From NCBI RefSeq assembly GCF_021917145.1, contig NC_061065.1, forward strand, positions 1,981,923 to 2,045,922: 64,000 nt of DNA. Reading direction: 5' to 3'. Position 1 is the stretch's first letter, and each line of letters begins with the position of its first letter. The position numbers and the translations under genes are program-made. The notes under the pieces were generated by a model, which saw nothing but the letters and a program-made list of their open reading frames with translations, had not been told where the DNA came from and searched no databases. Positions 45,179-57,858 of this stretch are shown piece after piece. This DNA comes from Hypomesus transpacificus (taxonomy: Eukaryota > Chordata > Actinopteri > Osmeriformes > Osmeridae).

Positions 45179-48100
45179 AGAGAGGGAGAGAGAGAGAGAC
45201 AGGGGGGGAGGGGGAGAGAGGGAGAGAGAGGAGTGTTAAACTAGCTGATCAACTCTCTTGTTCTTGGCTCACTGATTTCTCCTGGATTCATTCCTGCTCC
45301 CTGACAACACCACCTCACTCCTACAGCATGGCAGAGGGGTTAGGGTTAGCACAAACAGCACTTCCCTGTCTTTGGTAACAAGCTACTAGCTGCAACATGC
45401 CCCAGCATGCCCGCGGTTCAGCCTCTGCTGTTGACCCTACACACTAAGCTTTCTCTAAGTCACCACAGGGGGGAGGTAGAGGTGAAACAACATGATCAGA
45501 CAGCCTCCACCAGCAGAACCTAGCCATGACCCCGAGCTGACCCCCAAGCTGACCCAGAACTGGGTTGGGGGGACTTACCCCCCTACTGTCTCCAGACCCT
45601 GGACATCTATTCAGCCTGACAAATAGACACAATCATCTCTTATCAAGAGCAAACGCACACAAGAAAATACTAACAAGTATCCCATGACTAGTTCTGTTGA
45701 TTAGCCCCATTAGACCCAAGTACAGAGGAAAGCCCCCTTCTTCCCCAGTCCTGCACCCCTGACTACTGCCCTGTCCCCCTGACGGGTCCTGACTTGAGAT
45801 CCTCTGGTCAGCACGTGGTAGAACTGGATCCCAAACACCCTGGCCAGCTCGCTGGTCCTGCCGATGATATCCTGCTGCTGGAGCAGCTGCATGGTGCTGC
45901 ACACACGGCTGACGTAGTGATCCACAACCTTCCATCTGCAGGGATCAAGGAAGGAACAAAGGCTTTTATTGTCATTGCACATAACAACGAAATTCAATTG
46001 CACTTCTCCTGGTAATGACACAGTATGACAGGACAATATAGTAAAACATGAATTAAGACAACAACAAAAAAAGAGACCTAAGCAATATGAACACAGTAAT
46101 AAATAAATAAGTAAATAAATAATAAAAATTGTGGCTAAAAGAAGACATAGTCCATTAAGTGCGTTCCCTATGGGTCATGAGTTCAGGTGTTTTATGGCAC
46201 TTGGATCAAAACGATTCCAAGGTCTGAAGGAGCACAGGTCCTGCTGTGTGAAGGAGCACCATGTAAGGGATGTGAAGGTTGCAGGTTGGATGCGAGAGGT
46301 TTGTTTTTGATCGTTTTTTTAATAGGATGAAGACTCCTCTCACCTGTGCAGGTCAGTGATGTGGTCGAACCAGTCGGACAGGGTTCTGGAGCTGTAGAGG
46401 GGGAAGCGCTGGTGCAGCACATGAAAGGCCACGTTCTCGAAACTGTAGTTGTTCAACGTCGCCTGAGGAAACGTGAAGAGAACACAGAACAATGACTTCT
46501 CCTGTTGGGCACTTGCCCCCGTGAAAAAACCCCATCCATGAAGAGAAGGAAGAGAGGGCTTGGGTTTTCAAACACAGTGGTTCCCAACTCTAGTCCTCGG
46601 GCCTCCATGTCCTGCATGGTTTCGATGTTTCCCTGCTCCAACACAACTGATTCAAATGAATGGTCATAAGCAGGGCTTCTGCAGAGCTAGATAACGACCC
46701 ATTCATTTGAATCAGGTGTGTTGGAGCAGGGAAACATCTCAAACATGCAGGACAGGGGGTCCCTGAGGACCAGAGTTGGGAACCCCTGCTCTAACAGGTG
46801 GGCTGGGGAGACAGATACCTCAGTCTTCATGACCCTCCACAGGTTGAGGGTGATGCGTCCGATGATGTGGATCTCTGACATGGTGTCAGCCCCGTACTCG
46901 TCCTTGTCTGCTGAGAAGCGGTTCTCTTTGGAGTCTCCTGAGAACACCAGACCACCATGAGGTCATTATATCAAGCCGCCAGGCGTAGGCGACAGCAACG
47001 ATTTACTCACAAATGCCCACCCAGCAGCCAATTACTCACACACACACACATTCTTGACCTCAATGTTATGGTTGGATACAGACTGGCACAGCAGGGTTTC
47101 TGATTTAAAAAACGTAACTTTTCTGCTTTCAAACTTATTCTGTTACTCAATGTTACTTCAATAAAGCTCCTTCGCACTGTCAGGCCCCATCACCCTCAAT
47201 TATGTTTGCTAAATCCTGAAGACATAAGCAGATGTGCGCTTGATAAACAGGAGCATCGTGCCTTCTGCTCACCTCACGACCTCAAAAAAACTAAAAAAAA
47301 AAAAAAAAGAGAAAGAATCTGAAGAAAAAAAAGAAAAAAAAAGAACTAAACTCAAACTAAAACCCGTCAGCCAGGTTTAGTGTCACTGTACCTGGGACCC
47401 GGGAGAGCTGTTGGCAGAGGTCCACGCCCAGGGCTGATGCTCGCTGGAGGAGGTATCCCCAGGAGCGCATCTGCACCTCATACCCCAACAGGATGTCCGG
47501 GTCGTACCTGACGTGGAGGCACAAGCTCCCTTCAGCATGGACGTCAAGACAGCATAGTGGGCTCTCACTATGCTACAGGCTTACACTAAGACCTTACACC
47601 TTACACCTTAACCCTAATGTCCTCCAAGAAGAAAGGTGTTGTACAGCACAGAATATATAGACATACATGAGAAACACATCAAAAGGGACAAAAGAACAAC
47701 ATTATAATGATCTTAATAGGGGGAGTCAGATGGCTGAGCGGTGAGGGAGTGAGGGAATCGGGCTGGTAATCAGAAGGTTGCCGGATCGATTCCCCGCCGT
47801 GCCAAAATAACATTGTGTCCTTGGACTTGTCCTTGGACCTTGCACTTCACCCTACTTGCCTCGGGGGGAACGTCCCTGTACTTACTGTCAGTAGCTCTGG
47901 ATAAAAGCGTCTGCTAAATGTAAATGTAATATTATCTAAAGCAGCTATTAAGGCTATTAAGACTGGTGACTCACAAATGGAACAGAGTTAAAATTGGTTA
48001 AAATTGGTTAAAATTGGATAACTGCAAGTGTAGCATGTGAATTATGCTGACTATATCACATCTGGGGACTCATACAAATGTTGCCAAAGTAAAAACCATA

Positions 48101-51100
48101 AACAGCACATTATCAGGTCAGTGTTTCACAAAGTCTTTTGTAACACAGCAGACAGGAGTGCTAATCACTTGTTTCAGAAGCATGGGGATCAAAGACAACT
48201 CCATAAAGGGACACATACTTCCTGATTACAGTGACAACTTCCTGGAGCAGCTGTTTCTCATCCAAGACATAGGTGACCTGCAGTCCTGAAACGCCCGATC
48301 TGACCAGTAGGGGCGCTGTTTCTCTGCGACCTGCGAAGGATAAAAAAAAGATCCGTCATTCTCTCCAAACAAAGGGTGATGGATACATGAGCACTGCTAA
48401 CTCTTAAAAGGTCTGACAACTTAGCATTGTACACTTCCTGAGACCTGACAGGAGGGAGAGAGATTCCTAACCTAAACTCTGACAGTTCCTGTCCAGCACT
48501 ATGGCTCCAGTCAGCTGGGTCCTGTCTGAGTGAGGCAGTGGAGCGTCAGAGCTGAGGCAGTAGAATAAGGCACATATAGGGTCAAACTCCGGGTCGGGTT
48601 CCAGGTCCCTCCGGGTCCGAACATGAAGCTCCATGCTCATCAGAGTCAGATGCTGAACCTGAAGAGAGAGAAAACGAATCGCTCATCTCTGGGCCTCCGT
48701 CGAGATTTCAAGGGCCTCCCAGTACACTGTACAGTGTATGTGTGTGTGTGTGTTTGCAGACAGCACAGCCAGTGTGGTAGTGTGGACCAGAGGGGATCCT
48801 CACCTCATGCAGGGCCTTGGCGTCCTGGAGATTCTGCATGCTCACTTTGAAACCGTATGAGTTGTTAATGCTTGGCCCTTCGATTTGAGAGTTATCCTTC
48901 CTTGGAACGTTCAAAGCACCAAATTGCTTCTAAGGAGCACAGGGAATCGAAAGGCTTTTTAACCAGGGTGGTAAAAAAAAACAACAACATCACAGTTAGA
49001 GGGCCGGCATTTATTCCTCGGCCTTTCTGTATCAATATCCTAGTAATGATTCGTATTCTGGGGGCTATGAACAACATTCCTGGCCAGGGTACACTGGGTT
49101 TAAAGCAGCTGTCTGGTTAATTTAAGAGCTGTGAACGAGCAGTTGAGGTATTCCCAGTGTGTTCTGGCTGACCTTCATCTGGGTGGTCAACAGCACCCTT
49201 CTCAAGGCGTCCGTGTCCCTCCCTCTCCTCTGCTGCTGTCTCTGGGACGAACACTCTGCGTCCGTGTCCCTCCCTCTCCTCTGCTGCTGTCTCTGGGACC
49301 AACACTCTGCGTCTGTGGAACAACAGATCAAACCCCCAAAGTAACCATCAGAGGGGACGCTGTGGTGGAACGATGCACACAATGCAAGGACAAAACAATT
49401 GCGCACCGGGGACATTTCCTCATATTAAAACTAATTCAATAAATGACTGTGACAGATTCAAGTATCCCCCGCTCGCTTGATTAGCCAATTATGCAGCTTT
49501 TAATGGCGGCCCATAACAATTTCACACTTTGAGGTAAGAAAGTTTAGTTTGAAAGAGGCTCGTGGCAATCTGAGCAGATGCGCACTATCGCTAATGTAAT
49601 TAGCCACGGGCCGGCGATAGACGGGCGGTAGGAGAGAACGATTCAAATGTAAATTCAGCCGGCGATGGCTGCTAATAAACTTGCGGAGGGGATGAAGAGC
49701 TGGCTTACCGTCTGTCACGGGGGTGCTGCAGACCGGCTGTGAGCTGCTTCTGCATCTCCTCAGGACCGGGGTGCTGTGAAGCAGACCGGGGCTTATCCGT
49801 CCCCCCTCCCTGCTCAGGGGCAAGGGAGAGGGGCTGAGGAACTGCCTCTCCTCCCCCCTGTCAGGGGACAGAGGCTCCAGCCCAGGGCCCCCCCCCTCCC
49901 CCGAGGGACTGGGCTGTTCTGTCTGTTGCCATGGAGGCAGGTCAGGAGAGTCAGGGGAAACAGCTTGACCGTAGCGCTGCTCCTCTCTAGGGTCCTGAAG
50001 AGCGAGGTCCTGAGCACCAGGGTCTGTCACAGGCTCGGATCCCATGGGGCTGTCCTGAGTCTCTGCCTCCCCAACAGGAAACACGTGAAGGGACACACCT
50101 CCCCTCTCGCTACGAGTCCTCGCGAGCCTCTCCGACCCTTCCTCCTTTCTCAGATCCGGTTCACGGCGACCAGCGGGTTCGGTCCGGGCCGACGTCTCCT
50201 CTCCAGCCCCCTCCGTCCTCCTCCTCTCCCGGGCGCCTCTCCTCCCCTTCTGCAGGTGTTCGTACTGTCTCCTGGCTTGAAGCCAGACCTCCACCCGCTC
50301 TCGACTGGGCGCGCTCCTGCAGGGCAGAAGGACGACCTTCTGGTCTCCAGCCGAGGTGGACGGGCCGGGCTGGGCCACGCCTCCCTCAGCCGTCTCGAAA
50401 GCCTCGACCCCAAACTCGTGTGAGGAGCCTGGGTGGGTCATGGCAGAGAAGGCCGTCTTCCAGAACTGGAGCCCCTCCTGGGACAGGTCCCCGTTGAACT
50501 CGGGCAGGTCCTTGGCCAGTCTCGTCTCCACCGTCAGCTTCCGTCCTCCTACCTCCCTACACAAGACAACCGTACGTGTTGAACGTCAGGAGGCTTTTAC
50601 ATGACTGTGCCTCATTTACTAAAAATGAAATTGACTAAATGTATACTGAAATATAAAATGCTATTTTCTCTGAGCCACATAGTAACAGTAGGAGGGTCTG
50701 TAGATGTCCCTTACAATGCCTGTCTTTGCTGCTATTGGGGCAGGATCTTTATAAATCGTATGTTCAAGGTCAATATCTGAATTGTCCCCAATCAAATAAA
50801 TCAGGGATTTAATGGAATATTAATCACAGTCATTTTATTGATAACCTGTAGTATATGTTCTCAATATTTACGTTTTCTGAAACTCCACAACATATGAATA
50901 ATATACCAACCTCTATTTTATACAAATATATTGATATAAAAAAATACATTTATATAAATACTTAAACACTAACGTATGCACTGGATCATGCCCCATAACA
51001 TAATTCCTGGTTTCATTCACATACACTGCCTAGGTGTCAGTGTGCGGTCCTACCTGGGTTTCCCTGGGGCATCTGAGGGGTCACTGCAGAAGGGCTCCTG

Positions 51101-54100
51101 GAAGGTTGCCTCAGACATCTCCAGGTCCTGGAGGGTGGAGAGGATCTCCTCCCGGCTTGGGGGCGACATGAGGGGCTTGAGTATGTTGGCTCCCACCCCT
51201 CCCCTGAGGGGCTGGCTGGCCCTGACCTGGGACAGAGAGCTGACGGATCGGGGGGAACTACTGGGGGTGGTGGACGTGTCGTTCCCCTCCAGTCCGTCTC
51301 TGGTTGGAGAACCCTCGTGGTCCGCGAACGAGGCAGAGCTTAAAGGCAGAGGTAAGACAGGCTCGAAGGCAGAAAAGAGCAGCTCTTTTCTCTCACAGTG
51401 AAAGCCTTGAAAGTGGCTGAGGCCGTGGACCTTCCCCAGAGAGGATCCCCACTCCCTGCTCCTCAAGATCCTCTCTGACTCCAGGAAAGAGAGATGATTG
51501 GACGCGGACTCCCCGTTTTCCGGCCTGTCAAAGAGATCGGGACTGAGAGGTCCCGCCCTGTGCCAATCCGAGCCTCTCTGGAGCTCCTCCCCTTGGCAAA
51601 ACAGCCTATCAGGTCTCTTCTCAAACCCCAGCACCAAGGCAGGAACCGCCTCCTGAGTTACATCACTCAAAAACTTCTGAGGCAGGTTTTTGTCGGTCAG
51701 AACAAACTGGCTTCCCATGTACAAGCTGGAGAACTCCGTCTGCCCAATGGTGTTGATGTCAAAGTTATAGTTGTGAGGAAGCTCCGGGGATAAACTGTCT
51801 TCTATGGAGTAGCAGCTGTCCAGACCTGGATCTGACAGAAACACAGGGCTATCGTCAGACAGGCTGGGCTCCTGCTTCACTGGCAGTTCAGGTTGAGAGA
51901 ACTTCCCTTTCCTGGTCCGGGGCTTCTTCTCCTTGGGAGTTGTAGTCCTAGGTGCCCTGGGTTTCCGGGGGTTGGTGGAGGGGGCTCGTTTGGATTTGGC
52001 CGGCTTGGCTGAAGGGTCTTGTGCTGTACCAGGAGGCGGTGTGGCGGTGGAGCCGGTCTCCGTGCCAACCTGCCGTAATGGTAGCTGCTGACCCTGTTGC
52101 CTCTTCTGCAGGAGTTTCTTCAGGACAGCTAGTCCCGACTGGCTCTCAGCCAGAGGTAGCCCCTCCTCATTCTTAGGACCTGTATTGGGGGAGTCGGGTT
52201 TGGAGAAGCCCTCACTGTCCCCATCCATGGGTCCAGGTAGGGACGTCACCTGAGTGGGTTTACCTTCCTCCACAGTGGCCTCAGCCTTCACAACAGAATG
52301 TTGGGAGCCAAATAGGGAGTTGACCTCAGCATTCTGCCCCAGATCTGGCTGTGACCGGGGTCTGAAGGCATAGCTCTGACTGACCTCCATGATAGATGTC
52401 TCACAGTCTTCAGCCTTTGGCTCAACTGACTTGGACAAGCTGTTTTGGGGGTGTCTAGCGGTGCGGGATGGCCGCTGGAACGAAGGGAGGGTGTCTGAGG
52501 AGGACCCCGAGGGACGGATCTCATCGTCGGAGAAGAGAACCTGGGAACTGTCGCAGCTCTCGTTAGCCGAGGGGGTTTCACACCCTGTCGCCTGCTTCTT
52601 CTTCCGAGACCTCCTGGGTCTTGTGCAAGCAGTGGAGACGACGGCACCATCACCTGCGCTGTTCGCTTCAACCGCTTCCGGCGCTTTCTTCTTCCTCCTG
52701 GGAGCCGTGCCACTGCCTTTCCTTCTCATGCTCTCATGTTTAGCCTGTTCACCCTCTGGAAGCTTATTAGCAGACTTGGACCTCTTTTTCGGGCTTGTGG
52801 CTAGATTTCGAAGGCGGCCCGTTCGACTTTGGTTTCGTGCACCTCGACCTAAGGACCGCGTGGGGGGTTCCTGACAGGTGGAACTGAGACACGGGTCGTT
52901 GAAGGGGTTAATGAGTTGATCCGAGGACATGGACTCCAGGAAGGGGTCACTGGGTGACCAACACCGGGGAGGGGTGGAGTCTGCAGGGCTGGGGGATCTC
53001 TCTGACAGGTATCCCAGCTCCATCATCACATCCTTGTAGTCCGTGTCATGGTCATCCGCTAGCTCAAAGTAAAATGGCTTCGGAGGAGGAAGAGAAGGCC
53101 GAATTTGGGCTCTTGCACCTTTAGTCCTTTTTAGCCTCTCACCCCGCCTGACTTTAACTTTCTGTGGGCTGCAGAAAGTTACGGGTTTCTTAGGGGCTGG
53201 GCATTCCTTAGCTTTTCGCTTGGGCTGTTTTTTTGCTTTTGGCTCTTTGGGGGGGAACTTGACAGCCGAGGATTCAGGGACCACTGGCCAGAAGTTCTTG
53301 AGGGGGGCCAGTTTGTTGTACTGCTGAAGTCTATCAGGTGTCAGCATCACCCTCTGTTCCTCAGCACTCACTTTGGCCATCTTAACCAGCATGTTCTTCT
53401 GACCTTTGAACCGGTTGATGATGATGTACTTAATGATGATCGGAGGTTCCTTTCGGGCCATCTTCCGCCGTTTCTGATACTTGAGTTCCTGGCCGTTGAG
53501 AACGTAGCTGTCCCTCAGGCCGTGCCGGAGGGACAGCATGTGTTTATACTTGAAATCTCCTGAGTGTTCTCCGTCCTCACCATCGTAGCTCATCTTGCGT
53601 TTGGCCCTCAAGGTGTATTTACTGCCAGGCAGCCCTGAAACCTTGGTGCAAATCTTCGCAGGTAGCGGGGCTAATCTGTTAATCTCTACTGTGGCTTCAA
53701 TGGGACCAGTAGGGACTGAGGCTGGTGAAGGTACTGGGGAAAGGACATGTGGTTCTGGCAGTGGGTTTAAGGATTTAGTCTCTGGTTTCTCTTCGGTATC
53801 CATATTCTCTTCAGGGAGGGACTTCCCTGGAACAGGCTTCTCTCCTGGCTTCTCCTCTGCAACGGTTCTTTCTTCTGCGCCTGGCTTCTCCCTGTCTGTG
53901 TTCATCGGACCAGCTGGCGTAACAACGCCGAATGCTGTGCATTCTCGGCTCTCCAAAGCTGGGTTCTCCGCGGCGTTCACCTTCGTCTTCAAGGCTGCAG
54001 ATTTCCGCCTCCCAAGCCTGGACCGGCGCGGTTCTGCCAGCTCCGGCTTGCTGCAGGAATCCGCCACCTTGCTCCCTGCCGCCGCCTTCTTGCTGGGCCT

Positions 54101-57100
54101 GGTGAGGCAGTTGGAGAGGATGACACTCGGGAAGAACTTGTAGTGAGCCTCCTGCTGGGCTACGATGGTCCTCTCGGTTTTGTTCTCCTGGTAGTCCTCA
54201 TACCTGATCTTCAGCTCCCCCACGTCCCCCTCCTCGTCCCCCTGGCCTATCTCCCCTTCCTGGGGGTCCATCAGCCCCTCGTCCTCCATGGCGCAGGGGG
54301 ACGGGGTAATGTTCCTCAGGATGGGGCTTTTGCAGCCGTTCTGACTCAGCTCCGGGTCCGCTTTGGACGGGCAGTTCCTGAGCTCTGAGTAGCACAAGGA
54401 GAAGCTGCGATGGTTCTGCAGGATGGACAGGCGGTTCTTCTCTACGTTCTTGATGCTGCCGTACTTCTTCCTGCTCTGGGTGATCTTGCCGTTGCCAAAC
54501 GGAAAGCCGTCGAGTTCGGACTCGTCCAGAGCCATGGTCTTCTTCTCGTAGGTGTACAGGGGCCGCATCTCCATCTTGTCCATGCAGGTGTGAGACACCT
54601 CAGCCTGGCTGACCAGGTTGCAGGGGATAGGGTGTTTGACTGGCTGGATGTAGGGAATCTCTTTATTCACTTTAAATCCCGTGGAGCACTCGTTGGGGTC
54701 CTGATTGAGGGAGCTTTTGGAGAGAAAGTGTTTGTCTGCTGGTTCCTCTGTGTCCAGGGACAGGGCCTGCCTGTGCTCAGGGTGTTTACACTCAAGAAGG
54801 ATCTTGGCTGAGGTGGGGGGCTCCAGGTGGACTGTCTCCCCAGGAAAGGGTTTCCTCTTGCCCAGGAGCTTGTCGGTGACGGTCAGGGAGGTCCTGGAGC
54901 CTTTGTCTGTTAGTGAAGAGTCTGGGGGGCAAGACGGAAGAGATGAAAACTACGTCAATACAAACGACGGCACCAAAGTGATAAACAAACATAATCTCAT
55001 AATCTCTCCCATTCCAGGGAGAAGTTTGTGCCAACAGCGAGGCTAAACTACGCTTCGGGAGAATGACTCACCGCTGTTTTCATCAGCAGCCCCGTCCACT
55101 TGAGGGATGGACAGGTTGGCGAAGACAGAGTTGGTTACGCTCCACTCCATCTCCTCGTCTGAGGAAGCTGGCGGCTCGTCGCTTAAGCTTTCCTCCGCGT
55201 CCTTCACACTGCCTCTGTTGGTGGGGGAGCGGGTGGCGGTGACAGAGACAGCGATTGAACAATGAGGCAGAACTTTAAACAATGCGGGATCACGGCTCAG
55301 CGATTGACCTTCATCTACCTGCTGCAGGTCTGTGTTCCCTACATGTAGACTCAGTAGAGAGACAATGATATTGGACAAATGAGAACATGTTTTCTACACT
55401 CCAGGAAACACACAGATGAATGAGCAGTAAGAAGAATACTAACAGAGCGTCTGCTAAATGACTAAATGCTAAATGACTAAATGTAACACTGATGTAGTGA
55501 CCTGGGTGGTGGTTGACAACAGGTGAACAGAAAATCAAAACGAACCTTGTTCTAGATGGCTGTTCCGGAAGGTCGCAGTCCCATCTTTGTGACATCACCA
55601 TACTCAGTTCCGCCTCCTCCCTGTCCAGTTCAGGTTCCGCCTCCTCCTCGTCACTGTTGTAGTGACAGGCTCCTCCTCCCTGCAGTTGTGATTGGGAGTT
55701 CTGCCTCATGGGCGTCGCCCTGTACCCGTCATCCTCCAGGCCTGCCAGCAGGTCAACCATCGCATGGTCTTGGCTGCTGTCTAGAGCACAAACACACAGA
55801 CTGCTGTGATGTAGAAAACCGTACGTCACCTTTACATTTCACATACTGTATAGATAATGACATTAAAAGAACAAGATTTGAGATTGAAAATTACAAATTT
55901 AAAAAGGGCTTGTTTGAGCCAGATTGATAAAAACAAAAGAAGGGGAATTTGTATAGTAAGGATGCTGAGAGTGGTGGTTCTGCATGACGTGTCTTGGTTA
56001 CCTAGAATGGGCGAGTCCGTGGACCTCTGGGAGAGAGGGAGGAAGGTCTGACTGCTTTCCAACAGGCTGAGGATGGCCTCCTCGTCCACGATCGCATCCT
56101 CTGAGCTTCTATTACTGCACCTCACAGAGTCTGGAGGGCAGAGGAACATTGAAGCCAGGGCAAACACCAAACACCAAGTCGGTATCAGTGTGCGTGTACT
56201 GTATGCTTGTGTGTGTGTGTGTGTACTGTATGCTTGTGTGTGTGTGTACTGTACGCGTGTGTGTGTGCGCATGTTAGGGCACCGCTGTCCCTGGCATTTC
56301 AAATGGTCCTGTGAGACAATTGGCAGTCTGAGCTGACTGATTAGGCTAATGTGGTCCCCAGCAATGTGTTACACTTAATATTCAGACTCGGTAGGAGTGG
56401 TGGGTGGGGGGGGATTACAAGGGATGTCAGTATCACTGTGTGCCTTTGTCTGCCTGATACAGAGCTGAAACTGGAGGAAACCTGCCAGGGCTGCAGCGCC
56501 CCTTACCTGTCTGGGAGCCCTGGTGCACCTCCACCATGTTGGCAGGGGGGCAGCCCAGCCCCTCTGGTGGGGGGATGTCCGGGTGCAGCGACAGGTCAGC
56601 GGGGAAAGACTCCTGTTCCTCCGGGTCATCAGCAGGTCCTGGCTGAGTCCTGGTTAAAGAGGCAGGGAACAGCAGCTCCACGTGAGCCTCTGGTAGCTGG
56701 GATACATGCGATTGCTAGGGTTATCATCAGACATAGACAGGGCCCCTGTGAGTGCCAGGGTTATCACCAGACATACAGGGCCCCTGTGAGTGCTAGGGTT
56801 ATCACAAGTCATAGACAGGGCCCCTGTGATTACCAGGGTTATCATCAGTCATAGACGGGGTCCCAGTGATTGCCAGGTTTATCATCAGTCATAGACAGGG
56901 CCCCTGCGATTACCAGGGTTATCATCAGTCATAGACGGGGTCCCAGTGATTGCCAGGGTTATCATCAGTTATAGACAGGGCCCCTGTGATTACCAGGGTT
57001 ATCATCAGTTATAGACGGGATCCATGTGAACCGGCGCTGAAGCAGCCATGTTTTCTAAGTGTCCCGTACTGTGTTAATCAGGAGAGAAGGAGAGATTCAG

Positions 57101-57822
57101 TCTGCCTGCTTGTGTGTGTGGTTAGGCATACATGAAGTGAGTGTGTGTGTGTGTGTGTGTACACTGTATATAGTAAACACATGTGTTTGTTTATATATGT
57201 GTGTGTGGCCTGGAGTGAGTGCCTTAATGGGTGTGCCTGTGTGCCGTGGAGTGTGTGTGCGTGCGAGTGTTTGTGCGTGTGGCGTGCAATTAGTGTGTGT
57301 TGTGTAGTGTGTGTGTGTGTGTGTGTGGGGGCAGATGGGGGTATGAATGGTAAGCTGGCAGGCAGCCAGCCAGTCTTGGTCTCTCTCCAAATGCCTCTCT
57401 GCTACAGGCTGCCTATCAGCCTATCAGCCTCACACATCCACACCCCGCGCGGCCCTGCATCGCCTAGCAACTCCTAAATATTGCAATATCCACTTGCTGG
57501 CTGCACGGGTGCAGGAAGCTGGGGTAGAGGGAGCGAGGGCTTCATCTCAGGCACCAGGCTTATTCTTATTCAAAGAGAACGTCTTATTCGTGGGGAGCGG
57601 CTCCAGAGACGAGCCCTGCACGCTCGTTTCCTTTCGTGTTAATTAGTCTCGTTGCTAATGACTTTAGTGACTACAGCAGGGGGCCCAGCAGGTGCCAGGA
57701 GATTCCTGCAGCAATTAACACATTTCACCACAGACTCCGCCCCCCTCCACTGGCTCTACACGGCTACTGTGCTGTACAGTAGCAATCACTGGGACACAGC
57801 ATGGAACTTGTGTGTGTGTGGG

Positions 57823-57858
<36 letters not shown>

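Noticed and set aside
49776..50423. Plus-strand open frame of 215 residues
   Set aside because: Antisense shadow of the rev3l exon 49709-50556.
54670..54672. Start codon of a separate 1206-residue gene
   Set aside because: It is a GTG inside the giant rev3l exon; the frame continues upstream to the acceptor at 54921 with matching phase.
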